From Gemmatimonadota bacterium (GTDB lineage: Bacteria; Gemmatimonadota; Gemmatimonadetes; Gemmatimonadales; GWC2-71-9): DNA of 64,000 bases. Both the position numbers and the translations under genes were made by a program. A model generated the notes under the pieces. The model saw nothing but the letters and a program-made list of their open reading frames with translations, had not been told where the DNA came from and did not search any database. This document shows positions 53,943 through 63,422 of this stretch, in pieces (the stretch's first letter is position 1; every line of letters starts with the position of its first letter). The stretch lies in contig JAZKBR010000001.1 of the NCBI GenBank assembly GCA_040388535.1, positions 145,764 through 209,763 of the forward strand, given 5' to 3'.

Positions 53943-56462
53943 TCATCCGCACTCGCTGAAGCCGCACACGTGACACTTCATGCACCCTTCGGCCATCTCG
54001 AGCTGCGAGCCGCAATCGGGGCAGGCGCCGGCGAGCGTGTGCTGCATACCGCCCATCAGCAGTTGCTCGTTGTCTTGCGTGACCATCACCGGTGGTGCCA
54101 GCACGGTCGGATGCTCGGCCGTGGTGTTGAGCAGTTCCTGCTGAATCCCCTGCTTCTCGATCAGGTACTTCTCGAGCGCGATGCCGACGGCGTCGGGAAC
54201 CGAGAGCACCTTGTTGGGGCCGAGGCCAATCGCGCGGTCGGACGAGATGCCCCGAAGCTGGCGATAGACTGCCTTCGCCGGAATGCCGGAGCGCAGCGCG
54301 AGCGAAATCAGCCGCGCAATTGCCTCGACATCGGCCATCAGCGCGCCGCCGGCCTTGCCGAGCGACATGAAGACTTCGAACGGCTGACCCTTGTCGTCTT
54401 CGGTGATGGTCACGTAGAGATCGCCCAACGGCGTCGGAATCCGGCGCACCGTGCCCGGGAGCGTCTCGGGACGCGAACGCTTCTGGCGACGCTGCAGGTT
54501 CTCGCTTTCGAGTTCGTGCACCGACTGACGCAGCCGTGCAATCTCGGCATCCTTCTCGGCAAGTTCGGAGGCAAGGTCGGCCATCGCGGTGCGATCATCG
54601 GCATCCGCATCGGGGCCGTTGTAGCCGAGGTCGGCACGGGCCTCCGACTTGCCGCTGCTCACGGCCTGATCGGCAACCTTCTTCGCCTGGGAGCCAGTGG
54701 AAAGCACCTGCATGTCACGCGAGCCATCGCGGTAGACGGTGACGCCCTTGCAGCCGAGCGCGAACGCCATCCGGTAGATCTCCTCGACGTACTCCTCGCT
54801 GGCATCATTGGCGAAGTTGCAGGTTTTGGAGATGGCGGAGTCGTTGTACTCCTGGAAGGCCGCCTGCATCCGGATGTGCCATTCGGGCGCAATGTGGTTG
54901 GCGGTGACGAACACCCGCTGCCACTTCGCCGGCACTTCCTCGAAGGTGATGTTCCCCTGCTCCGCGATGCGGCGCATCAGGGTCTCGTTGTACCACCCTT
55001 CGGCCTTCGCGATCGCGACGAAGTCTTCGTTGACGTCCGGCATCAGCACGCCGGCCTGGTTGCGCATGAACGCCACGGCGAAGAGCGGCTCGATGCCTGA
55101 CGAGCAGCCGGCGATGATCGAGATCGTCCCGGTCGGCGCCACGGTGGTCACATTGCAGTTGCGCAGCTTCCGCATCGGACGGATGCGCTCACCCTTCTCG
55201 TCACGCGCGCACGTGGCATCGGGACCCCAGATGCTCTTCTCCCATTCGGGGAAGACGCCGCGGATCGTCGCGAGCCGCTCCGATTCGATCTTCGCTTCCT
55301 CGTCGACGAACTTCTGGATCTTGTTGCCGAGGACCACCGCTTCATCGGAATCGTAGGAGATGCCGAGACGGATGAAGAGGTCGGCCAGCCCCATCACGCC
55401 GAGACCGATACGGCGAATCCGCTGCGCGAGATCGGTGATCTCGGGGAGCGGGTAGCTGTTGGCATCGATCACGTTCTCGAGGAAGTGCGTGGTGAGGTGC
55501 ACCACCCGGCGGAGTCGGTCCCAGTCGATGTCGTTCCCGACAATGAACTCGGCCAGGTTGATCGAGCCGAGGTTGCAGACGTCGTAGGCGAGCAGGGGCT
55601 GCTCACCGCACGGATTGGTGGCCTCGTAGGCCCCGAGGTGGGGCACGGGATTGAAATGGTTGGCGCGATCGATGAAGAAGATCCCCGGTTCGCCGGTCTT
55701 CCAGGCGCCGTGGATGATCAGCTTCCAGACGTCGGAGGCCTTCAGCGTCCCGGTGACGTGCTGGGTGCGCGGATCGATCAGTTCGTAATCGAGGTCGGCA
55801 TCGAGCGCGGCCATGAAGGCATCGGTGACACCGACCGAGATGTTGAAGTTGGTGATCTTGGTCGTGTCGTCCTTGCAGGCGATGAAATCGAGGATGTCCG
55901 GGTGGTCGACCCGGAGGATCCCCATGTTTGCGCCACGACGGGTGCCACCCTGCTTGACCACGTCGGTCGACGAGTCGTAGAGCGACATGAACGAGATCGG
56001 GCCCGAAGCCACACCCATGGTCGAGCGGACGATGTCGTTCTTGGGCCGGAGCCGCGAGAACGAGAAGCCAGTGCCGCCGCCCGACTGATGGACCAGGGCC
56101 ATGGCACGAAGGGTGTCGTAGATCCCGCTCTTGCCGTTGGAAAGGGTGTCATCGACCGGCAGGACGAAGCAGGCCGAGAGCTGCCCGAGCGGGCGACCGG
56201 CGTTCATCAGGGTAGGCGAGTTCGGCATGAACAGCCGCTTCGCCATTACCTCGTAGAAGGCATCGGCGAGGGCGTCGACGGCACCGGCCGACGCACCATA
56301 CTTGGCATCCGGGGCGGCGATCGTCGAGGCAACGCGGCCGAACAGATCCTCGGCCTTCTCACAGGGTCGTCCGGAGTCGTCCTTGAGGAGGTAGCGCTTC
56401 TCGAGGACGGTGATTGCGTTGGGCGACAGTTCCACTGCGCCCCGCACCGGAGACGTGTTCAT
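53943..56462 (-). CDS. nrdJ: NrdJ, adenosylcobalamin-dependent class II ribonucleotide reductase
   Basis: An 839-residue class II enzyme. Substrate-site motifs: FMPNSPTLMNAG, LSACFVLPVDD, SGGGTGFSFSRLRP, QGGTRRGANMGILR, and the active-site NPCGEQ (about residues 283-288), CNVTTVAPTGTISIIAGCSSGIEPLF. The C-terminal part has a coiled-coil and domain with IPAKAVYRQLRGI and ends in a cysteine-rich tail (CPDCGSQLEMAEGCMKCHVCGFSECG pattern) that re-reduces the active site. It makes deoxyribonucleotides independently of oxygen but needs vitamin B12. No cobalamin riboswitch was seen upstream. Confidence 0.96.
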   Translation of the reverse strand: MNTSPVRGAVELSPNAITVLEKRYLLKDDSGRPCEKAEDLFGRVASTIAAPDAKYGASAGAVDALADAFYEVMAKRLFMPNSPTLMNAGRPLGQLSACFVLPVDDTLSNGKSGIYDTLRAMALVHQSGGGTGFSFSRLRPKNDIVRSTMGVASGPISFMSLYDSSTDVVKQGGTRRGANMGILRVDHPDILDFIACKDDTTKITNFNISVGVTDAFMAALDADLDYELIDPRTQHVTGTLKASDVWKLIIHGAWKTGEPGIFFIDRANHFNPVPHLGAYEATNPCGEQPLLAYDVCNLGSINLAEFIVGNDIDWDRLRRVVHLTTHFLENVIDANSYPLPEITDLAQRIRRIGLGVMGLADLFIRLGISYDSDEAVVLGNKIQKFVDEEAKIESERLATIRGVFPEWEKSIWGPDATCARDEKGERIRPMRKLRNCNVTTVAPTGTISIIAGCSSGIEPLFAVAFMRNQAGVLMPDVNEDFVAIAKAEGWYNETLMRRIAEQGNITFEEVPAKWQRVFVTANHIAPEWHIRMQAAFQEYNDSAISKTCNFANDASEEYVEEIYRMAFALGCKGVTVYRDGSRDMQVLSTGSQAKKVADQAVSSGKSEARADLGYNGPDADADDRTAMADLASELAEKDAEIARLRQSVHELESENLQRRQKRSRPETLPGTVRRIPTPLGDLYVTITEDDKGQPFEVFMSLGKAGGALMADVEAIARLISLALRSGIPAKAVYRQLRGISSDRAIGLGPNKVLSVPDAVGIALEKYLIEKQGIQQELLNTTAEHPTVLAPPVMVTQDNEQLLMGGMQHTLAGACPDCGSQLEMAEGCMKCHVCGFSECG

Positions 56463-56638
56463 GCGACCTCGACTTCGTAGTCTGAAAGGTGGGACCCTGG
56501 AGGGTGCTGAGGGGGATCAAGCTAGGGGTCTTTCTGTGGGCGGGCAATCCGGCACAATCGTCAGTCACCATCGGCTAGTCAACAATTCACATCACAAATC
56601 AACCACTGCCGAAAGTTATCAACATTTCCAGCGGTGAC
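56463..56638 (-). promoter_or_regulatory. nrdJ upstream region with DnaA-box-like site
   Basis: A 176-bp AT-richer gap before nrdJ. On the plus strand TTATCAACA at 56616-56624 differs from the DnaA box by one base. A possible minus-strand -35 TTGACT is followed after 17 bases by a weak -10 (GATTGT). No NrdR-type box was recognised. Confidence 0.3.
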
Positions 56639-58858
56639 TCATTCTCGGTCCCGGATCGTCACCCCCCGTCGCCGCACCACCTTTTCCCCAGCCGACTCGA
56701 CCGAGAACTCGAGCAGATAGCTCCCCGGTGCCAGCCCGCCAAGAGCGACCGCCCGGCGCCAATGCACGGGTGAGACGACGTCCCCCAGCGATTCGCGAAT
56801 GGTGATCTCCTCTCCTCGTCCGCCCAGCAGTCGCGCCAAACCTCCCCGTTGCCGACGAATGGTCAGCCGGATCGCCGCGTCGCGAAGCCGGGTCTCCCCG
56901 TAGAGCTCAGCGTACACCGTGAGCGTGTCCTGGGGAGCATAGACGCCGAGCACATCGAGCCAGGCGGTGTCTCGGGGCGTCGGTTGCCATGGCAGCGCCT
57001 GGGAAGGCCTGCCAAGAAGGAGCGCCGAGGCGCTGAGCCCTTGTCCACCGACCGAAGGCACCACAAGCGAGTCGACGGGGTAGACTGCTCCCACGGTGGG
57101 GGTGGCCTCGACCCCGAGGCGTACCAGCTGCCGACCGGGGGGCACGACAACCTCGGCGCGCAGCGCCACCATCCTGGCCTCGGCCGTTGGGCGATCGAGG
57201 TACTGCACGGTATCGAGGGTTGCGGTAGGGACACCCTTCCGGTCGAGGAAGACGGCGCGCACCGTGAGGGCCACCTTCCCTGCCCCTGGCAACGCTCTCA
57301 GGGCGGCAGCGTCGACGGCATACACCAGGTGGACCAGCGGCAGCGAATCGCGAACCCCGGCAGGGAGCCACTGGGCGTGGCCTGCAAGCAAGGTGGGATA
57401 CTGACGCTCCCACGAATCTGTTCGGGTTGCGACGGCGACACTCCGACGACCGCGGACCCGCTCCTCTTCGGTGATCCAGTAAATGCTGTTGGGCCCGGCG
57501 CGAAGGAGGCGGGCCAGGCCAGGGAATTCATCGGCGCGACGCTGCAGCTGATCAAGGGCGACGTCGAGATCGAGGGCGTTCTCGACCAGGCGGAAATCGT
57601 CCTCATCGTCGGTCGCGACGAAGTGCAGCACCAGGTCGCCTTCCGGCCGATCGTAGCGCCAGCTCTCGTTCCCGGAATTGGCCTGGAGCGGATCGACCCG
57701 TCCCGCCGGGCGTGAGCGCGGCCAGACGACGCGTGCGGCCGGGGCACCGTGCCGCAGCCAGATGATGCCACGGTCGTCAAGCTCGGCGTCGCCACTGCGG
57801 TAGAGTTCGAAGCCCCAGCGGTAACGCCGCTTGAACGGCGGCAGCAGGAACTGTTGCCGGGCAATCGCCCAGCGCCGCAGATGTTCAGCGAGGCGGGACG
57901 CCGGCGACCGGAGATCGACCGCCGCACGCGCTGCCCAGAACTGGCGCAGCCATGTCACGCGGGCGGCACCGTGCGCCGCGTCGAACCCGCGTAACACCGA
58001 ATCGTCGACTATCGGTTCGAGGTCCCGCCGCAGCATCGCCACTGACTCCGGATTGTCGCTCGCGGCTGCGTTGAAGTAGGCGCGCTCGACGGCGCTCGGC
58101 CCGCGAGTCAGTTCCTGCAGGGTGTCGCCGGTGAGCGGGAGGGTGCGGGCGAGCTCCACCCAGGCCACCGAGGGGTCGCGCGTCAGCGCCACCGCGCGAA
58201 CGAATGCCTTTCGCGCCGAGTCGGGATTGCCCACCAGCCGCTCGAGCCGCCCCAGTTCGAGCAGCAGCGCCGGGTGCCATCCAGCCGGCGAGGCCGTCGC
58301 CGCGCGTGCCGCCTCGAGCGCCGGAAGCAATGGCGGACCGATGCGCTGTTGCAGCGCGGTCTGGGCGAAGCTGACCAGCCCCTCGACGAACATCGGATCG
58401 AGTCGCACGGCACGCGCGAAGGCATCGCCCGCCTTCCGCTCACGGTCGAGTCCGAGCATGGTCCAGAGTCCACCAGCAAACGCGCCGGCACGATTCGGGG
58501 CGAGCGCCTCGGCGAGCCCGAGGCCCAGCCATGGATACGGCCATTCGGGGCGAAGTTCGGCGGCCCACTCGAACTCGCTCGCAGCGTCGTCGATATCGGA
58601 GCGCTTGCTCGCCTCGACCAGGCGGAGCACGACGAAGCCGCGGCGGAGATGCAGGAGGGGATTGTCGCGCGCGACTTTCGCGTCGTCGAGCGCGCGCTCG
58701 GCCATGCAGTGCAGCAGCGCGGTGTCACGGATGGTGGCAAGCGAGTCGCGGTACTGCTGCAGCGCTGCCCGTTCTGCCGGTGACTGACCGTGGCTGGCAG
58801 CGGGGGCGAGGAGGCAAGCCAGGAGCAGCAATCGCGCACGCCCCGCCGAGCGGATCAT
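56639..58858 (-). CDS. GWxTD-domain secreted protein, third of three
   Basis: A 739-residue protein with a signal peptide (RLLLLACLLAPAASHGQ). An alpha-helical TPR-like half (about 30-330) comes before the GWxTD-type domain, seen here as AELDDRGIIWLRHGAPAARV (about residue 355) and NESWRYDRPEGDLVLHFVATDDEDDFRLVE. A beta-rich C-terminal region ends SYLLEFSVESAGEKVVRRRGV. The family has no known function and is typical of Gemmatimonadota, Acidobacteriota and Bacteroidota. Its ATG overlaps the preceding stop by 4 bp. It is paralogous to the two genes before it and has an insert (RPAGRVDPLQANSG) not seen in them. Confidence 0.85.
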   Translation of the reverse strand: MIRSAGRARLLLLACLLAPAASHGQSPAERAALQQYRDSLATIRDTALLHCMAERALDDAKVARDNPLLHLRRGFVVLRLVEASKRSDIDDAASEFEWAAELRPEWPYPWLGLGLAEALAPNRAGAFAGGLWTMLGLDRERKAGDAFARAVRLDPMFVEGLVSFAQTALQQRIGPPLLPALEAARAATASPAGWHPALLLELGRLERLVGNPDSARKAFVRAVALTRDPSVAWVELARTLPLTGDTLQELTRGPSAVERAYFNAAASDNPESVAMLRRDLEPIVDDSVLRGFDAAHGAARVTWLRQFWAARAAVDLRSPASRLAEHLRRWAIARQQFLLPPFKRRYRWGFELYRSGDAELDDRGIIWLRHGAPAARVVWPRSRPAGRVDPLQANSGNESWRYDRPEGDLVLHFVATDDEDDFRLVENALDLDVALDQLQRRADEFPGLARLLRAGPNSIYWITEEERVRGRRSVAVATRTDSWERQYPTLLAGHAQWLPAGVRDSLPLVHLVYAVDAAALRALPGAGKVALTVRAVFLDRKGVPTATLDTVQYLDRPTAEARMVALRAEVVVPPGRQLVRLGVEATPTVGAVYPVDSLVVPSVGGQGLSASALLLGRPSQALPWQPTPRDTAWLDVLGVYAPQDTLTVYAELYGETRLRDAAIRLTIRRQRGGLARLLGGRGEEITIRESLGDVVSPVHWRRAVALGGLAPGSYLLEFSVESAGEKVVRRRGVTIRDRE

Positions 58859-61140
58859 TTGCTGATGACGAACGCCTGTCGGCGCACGACGCTCGCCCCC
58901 CCGATCGTCGAGACCGTGACCTCGAGGACGTACTCGCCGGACTTGAGCCGTTGCAGCGCCAGTTCGCGATGCACCGGCGCCACGCCACCGGGATGGGTCT
59001 GCGTAAAGCCGATCGCCAGGGCTGGCGTCCCACCGGATGCGACCAGGTCATCGGCGCGTCGGGTGACGGCGGTGTCGCCGGAGACACGATAGACGGCCAT
59101 GTTGGTGCGATAACTGGTCCCTGCTGCGAGTCCGCTCACTTCGAAGTAGAGCTGCATCGGTTCGTGGGCGGCAAAGGTGCGCACGGGATTGACCCACACC
59201 GAATCGGTCGCAGTCTGCATCCAGCCGGCCTTGATGCTCCGCGCTCCGAGTACGATGTCCGAGAGCGCGAGCGATGATGCCACAGGCGGATAGACCGTGA
59301 CGGACTGTCGCGGACTGATACTACCGCGGGAACCATTCTCGATCGCGACCCGCACGGTGTAGCGCCCGGGCGGAACCGTGAGGGGGAAACGGCCGACCAG
59401 ATTCTGTCCCGAGTTCAGCAGGCCCTGGGTGCGCTGCGTACGGCTGGTATCGAGGGACGCCACCAGATTCCCCGCGCTGTCCAGCACGGAAGCGCGAATA
59501 CGCACCGGGTAGCCATACCCGCCGCTGACTGGATCCCGCTGGGCCGCCACGCCACCGGCGCGCACCGCATAGACGATTTGCAGCGTGCCACCAATCTGGT
59601 CGCGGCCCACGGCAAGCACCTGCACCCGGGCGGTCAGCGGCAGCTCGTAGCGCAGCGCAAACGATCCCGGCATCGCGGCGCTGCGCACTCCGACCGCACG
59701 TTCGAGCGCCTGCAGCGACTCGGCCTTGGCCTTCCCTTCGCCGAGCATATCCCGGTACCGCTGGCTCACGTTCCAGCGCGAGAGCATCAGCTCCTGCGCG
59801 ATCTGGGCACTCAGCTCGGCGCCATAGGTCTGCAAGGTGCGCGGCATCGTGTCGGAGTTCGGCGGGCGCTCGCCGTGCGCCGCGAACCAGCGGAACTGGT
59901 TGGTTCGCGCGAAGACGTCGAGAAGCGAGGGATATTCCCGGAAATCGGTATCGCCATCGAGTACGATGAAATGGAACAGCAACTCGGTGCCGTCAGGGCG
60001 ATGATACGCCCAGCTTTCGTTGGGGGGGACGCCGACCAGGGTGACGACGGCCCGTTCGTCAGGTGCGCCATGCCGGACAAATACCAGCCCGCGCGCATCG
60101 AGTTCGTCACCCATCGCGAGCACCACCGGATCCACCCCTTTGGGATCGGCGAGTTTCTGCAGGCGAAACGTCCGTCGGGCGTAATCGAGGCGCAGATAGT
60201 GATCGCGCATCCGCTCGGCGATCGCGGGGAGCTTGTCAGGGTCCTGCGTGGACCAGTATCTACGCATCAGCGCGACGCGTTCGGCCGGCGTTCCGCGATC
60301 GAATGGCCCGAGGATCGAGTCGATTCCCAGGGTTGCAAGATCCCCGCGATACGCGGCGAGCAGGGTATCGGTCGCGCCTGCGAGTCCGGTGAACCAGGGC
60401 TCGACGCCGTCCAGACGCCCCACGATGAAGCGCGCCCGGGCCAGTTCGAAGTGCGCGACCGCACTGTTTGGTTGCAGGGCGAGCAGCGAGTCGAGCGGCT
60501 CCAGCGAGTTCTGCGCGGCGCCGAACTCGCGTTCGATGCGCGCCCGCGCCAGCAGGAGCTGCGGCGTCTTGCCGGCGCGCTGCGTCGCCAGCGCACGGAG
60601 CGTCTGCAAGGCGATCTTGCCGGCGCCTGCGTCACGAAACGCGATCGCACGCTCAGCGACGCGCAGGATGCCATCGACAAATTCCGGATCGAGCGAGGCA
60701 CTCCGCACAAACGCGTCTGTGGCCCGATCGGTCATGCTGCGTCCGAACATCTCCCGCAAGCCATTCGTGAGCACGGATTCATTGGTCGCGAGGCCAAGCG
60801 TCGCGAGACCCATGCCGTGCCAGGCCCAGGGCCAGTCGGCGTGCGCGCGTTGGGCCTCCTCGAACCGCTCCAGGGCATCCTGATAGTGATCTGGTTTCCC
60901 GGTGACCTCGCCGAGCCGGATCGAAAGGAGTCCAGCGCGCAAGGGAACCAGCGCACGCGCGTCGGGGGTCACCATGGTCGTGGCGGTCCGGCTGTACATC
61001 CCCAGGACCACGGCGGTATCGACCTCGCGCTGGAGCGTATCCTGCCAGCGCCGAAGCGCGGCACGTGCGGCCGGCGACTGCGCCACCCCGGGCAGCGGGA
61101 ACGCGAGGGTCAGGGCCAGAAGCGCGGGGGCAAGGCGCAT
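58855..61140 (-). CDS. GWxTD-domain secreted protein, second of three
   Basis: A 761-residue protein with signal peptide (PALLALTLAFPLPGVAQ). Helical repeat half (about 30-330), then ELDARGLVFVRHGAPDERAV (about residue 345) and NESWAYHRPDGTELLFHFIV, then beta-rich domains ending GEYVLEVTVSTIGGASVVRRQAFV. Its start overlaps the previous stop by one base (TAATG); its own stop overlaps the next start (ATGA). Same overall plan as its neighbours, so the three arose by tandem duplication. It has the lowest-charged central part of the three; the function is unknown. Confidence 0.85.
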   Translation of the reverse strand: MRLAPALLALTLAFPLPGVAQSPAARAALRRWQDTLQREVDTAVVLGMYSRTATTMVTPDARALVPLRAGLLSIRLGEVTGKPDHYQDALERFEEAQRAHADWPWAWHGMGLATLGLATNESVLTNGLREMFGRSMTDRATDAFVRSASLDPEFVDGILRVAERAIAFRDAGAGKIALQTLRALATQRAGKTPQLLLARARIEREFGAAQNSLEPLDSLLALQPNSAVAHFELARARFIVGRLDGVEPWFTGLAGATDTLLAAYRGDLATLGIDSILGPFDRGTPAERVALMRRYWSTQDPDKLPAIAERMRDHYLRLDYARRTFRLQKLADPKGVDPVVLAMGDELDARGLVFVRHGAPDERAVVTLVGVPPNESWAYHRPDGTELLFHFIVLDGDTDFREYPSLLDVFARTNQFRWFAAHGERPPNSDTMPRTLQTYGAELSAQIAQELMLSRWNVSQRYRDMLGEGKAKAESLQALERAVGVRSAAMPGSFALRYELPLTARVQVLAVGRDQIGGTLQIVYAVRAGGVAAQRDPVSGGYGYPVRIRASVLDSAGNLVASLDTSRTQRTQGLLNSGQNLVGRFPLTVPPGRYTVRVAIENGSRGSISPRQSVTVYPPVASSLALSDIVLGARSIKAGWMQTATDSVWVNPVRTFAAHEPMQLYFEVSGLAAGTSYRTNMAVYRVSGDTAVTRRADDLVASGGTPALAIGFTQTHPGGVAPVHRELALQRLKSGEYVLEVTVSTIGGASVVRRQAFVISK

Positions 61141-63422
61141 TACGGCACGATGGTGAAGGTTCGGCGGCGCACAGTCTTGGCGCCTGCAGCAGTACTCACA
61201 GTGACATCGAGACTGTAACTCCCGGGCTTGAGCTTCTCAAGCGAGACCTCGCGCTGGACGGCATCGACGCCGCCGGGTCCCTGACGACCGTCGAACGCGA
61301 GCTTGATGGCCGCCCCGCCGCCGCCAAAGAGCTTCGAGAAGACCGACCCTCCCTTCGGTCGGGTCACCACCATTTCGACCCGATACGGAGATGACGGGGC
61401 AAGCCCACTGACTTCAAAGTAGAGCTGCAACGGATCGGTGCGCTTGAAGGTTCTGAGCGGATTGACCCACGCGGTATCGCCGCGCACGGTTCGCCAGGGA
61501 AGATTGACCGCCTTGCTGCCGAGCGCGAGGTCGGAGAGTCCGAGATCGGGACCGAGGGGAGACGCCACGCGCAGGGTGTCCCGGGTGCTGAGCAGTCCGC
61601 TCAGATCGCTTTCGAGCGCCAGTCGTATGGTGAAGGTGCCAGGTGGCACGCGGAGGGCAACTCGCCCAAGGAGATGCTGTTGCGGCGGTACGGCTGCGCG
61701 CGCCGAGAAACGTCGGATTGTGTCCAGCACCGCGATGGTCGAGCCGTCGAGCGACTGGACGCTGGCGCGCAACCGGATCACGTAGGCCACGCCCTGCTGC
61801 ATCGGGATCGGCGTCAAGGCATTCCCGGGAATCGCAAAGGCGATCTGCAACTGGGGCCCGAGGGAATCCGAGCCAACGGCAAGGACATCCAGTTTTGCCG
61901 CGAGCCTGGTGCCGTACCGTAGCGGCCAGCTGTCGGTGTGGGTCCCGCGCGCAATGCTGCGTCGGCCCATGGCCTGCTCCTCGCTGATCATCTGGGACGC
62001 GCCACCACGACCCGCGTTCCTCAGGCGCGAATAGATCGGATGCATTCCTTCGCGCGAGCGAAGCAGCGCCTCGGCCGTGGGCGATGCCAGCAGCGAATCG
62101 CCGTTCCGCATTGTGATCGCCGTCTTGAAGCCCAGCAAATCGAAGATCGACTCGACGAGCCGGTAGTCCTGCACGTCCTGGCGTGCAACAAAGTGAAAGA
62201 TCAGGTCGCCTTCGGTCCGCTTGTAATTCCACGACTCGTTCGGCTCGATACCGGGAGCGTTGTAGGTCGCTCGCTCGTCCGGAGGGCCATGACGCAGGTA
62301 GATGATGCCGCGATCGTCGTAGTCCGTCTGCCCAGAGCGATAGCGCTCGACGATGTCGAATTGCCGATTGACGGAGACCAGCCGGAAATTGCGGCGAACG
62401 AAATCGAGTCGCCGGTAGTGCTCACGAAGCCGCTCCCCCGACGAGTGCAACTCATCGCGGTCTCGCGATTCCCAGAAGCGCCGCACCAGGGCCGTCCGGG
62501 CATCGGGCCGCGCGCCATCAAACGCCTTGAGTGTGGAGTCCGGCATCAGGGTGCCGAGATCGCCGCGGTAGAGCACCAGCGCCGTGCTGTCGGCGAGTTG
62601 CAGGCCGCGATACCAGAGATCGACCGCCTCGCCACGGCCGATGAGGAATCGCGTTCGGGCAAGTTCGATCAGGGTGACCGGGTTGTTCCGGTCGCGCGCG
62701 TACAGGGTCTCGAACGCTGCCAGCGAGGAATCCGGTGAACCGACTTCGCGCTCGACCCGGCCCCGCGCGAGCAGGACCGCAGGATGCTGAGCTACCGCTG
62801 TGTGCGCCGCGCGCCGCAGCGCGGCCAGCGCCACATCGAGGCGGAAATTGATGCGCTGCTTGAGTGCGGTATTGGCGAGTTCGACCAGACCATCGACGAA
62901 GGCAGGATCGACCTCGGCACTCTTCGCAAAGGCATTCGCCGATCGCGTGAGCGCGTCCTTGCCCAGCATCGTCTGCATCCCCTGCACGACCGAGACCTGC
63001 GAATCGCCGACACCGAGTTCGGCGAGCCCGAGCCCGAGCCAGGGCAATGGCCATTTCGGTTCGATCCGGCTCGCCCACTCGAATTCCGACCCGGCATCGT
63101 CATAGTGCCCGTGGCCACCGAGGTCACCCATCCGGAGTGAAAGGAAGCCGAGGCGCAGATGGATCATTGCGCTGTCACGCTGGGTCTTCGCCACGTTGAT
63201 CAGCCGCTTCTCGAGCGACTTCAGCGCGAACGAGTCGCGCACCGCGCCGAGCGAGTCACGGAAGGCCATGATCTCGGCCCGCTGCGTCGTGGACTGTGCC
63301 TGCAAGGCGCGTCCGGGCAGCATTGCCGAGAGGGCCGCAAGGAGCAGTCGCCAACGGAGCAGGTGCGATCGCCGAGTGCGCAAGGGTATTTCCTGGGGTC
63401 TGGGCTGGAGAGGAGGGATCAC
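61140..63422 (-). CDS. GWxTD-domain secreted protein, first of three
   Basis: A 760-residue protein. N-terminal signal with RRSHLLRWRLLLAALSAMLPGRALQAQ. The helical half (about 60-345) is followed by the GWxTD-type segment TDYDDRGIIYLRHGPPDERA (about residue 365), NESWNYKRTEGDLIFHFVA, and a C-terminal beta-rich part ending in GSYSLDVTVSTAAGAKTVRRRTF. The GTG at 63422 overlaps the amidase stop by 4 bp; TTG 63383, preceded by AGGAAA, is an alternative that leaves a compact signal peptide. It is the closest of the three to the canonical GWxTD motif. Its link with a cell-wall amidase suggests an envelope role. Confidence 0.85.
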   Translation of the reverse strand: MIPPLQPRPQEIPLRTRRSHLLRWRLLLAALSAMLPGRALQAQSTTQRAEIMAFRDSLGAVRDSFALKSLEKRLINVAKTQRDSAMIHLRLGFLSLRMGDLGGHGHYDDAGSEFEWASRIEPKWPLPWLGLGLAELGVGDSQVSVVQGMQTMLGKDALTRSANAFAKSAEVDPAFVDGLVELANTALKQRINFRLDVALAALRRAAHTAVAQHPAVLLARGRVEREVGSPDSSLAAFETLYARDRNNPVTLIELARTRFLIGRGEAVDLWYRGLQLADSTALVLYRGDLGTLMPDSTLKAFDGARPDARTALVRRFWESRDRDELHSSGERLREHYRRLDFVRRNFRLVSVNRQFDIVERYRSGQTDYDDRGIIYLRHGPPDERATYNAPGIEPNESWNYKRTEGDLIFHFVARQDVQDYRLVESIFDLLGFKTAITMRNGDSLLASPTAEALLRSREGMHPIYSRLRNAGRGGASQMISEEQAMGRRSIARGTHTDSWPLRYGTRLAAKLDVLAVGSDSLGPQLQIAFAIPGNALTPIPMQQGVAYVIRLRASVQSLDGSTIAVLDTIRRFSARAAVPPQQHLLGRVALRVPPGTFTIRLALESDLSGLLSTRDTLRVASPLGPDLGLSDLALGSKAVNLPWRTVRGDTAWVNPLRTFKRTDPLQLYFEVSGLAPSSPYRVEMVVTRPKGGSVFSKLFGGGGAAIKLAFDGRQGPGGVDAVQREVSLEKLKPGSYSLDVTVSTAAGAKTVRRRTFTIVP

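Noticed and set aside
56463-56638. Cobalamin riboswitch before the B12-dependent reductase
   Set aside because: No B12-box or long structured leader; the gap is only 176 bp.
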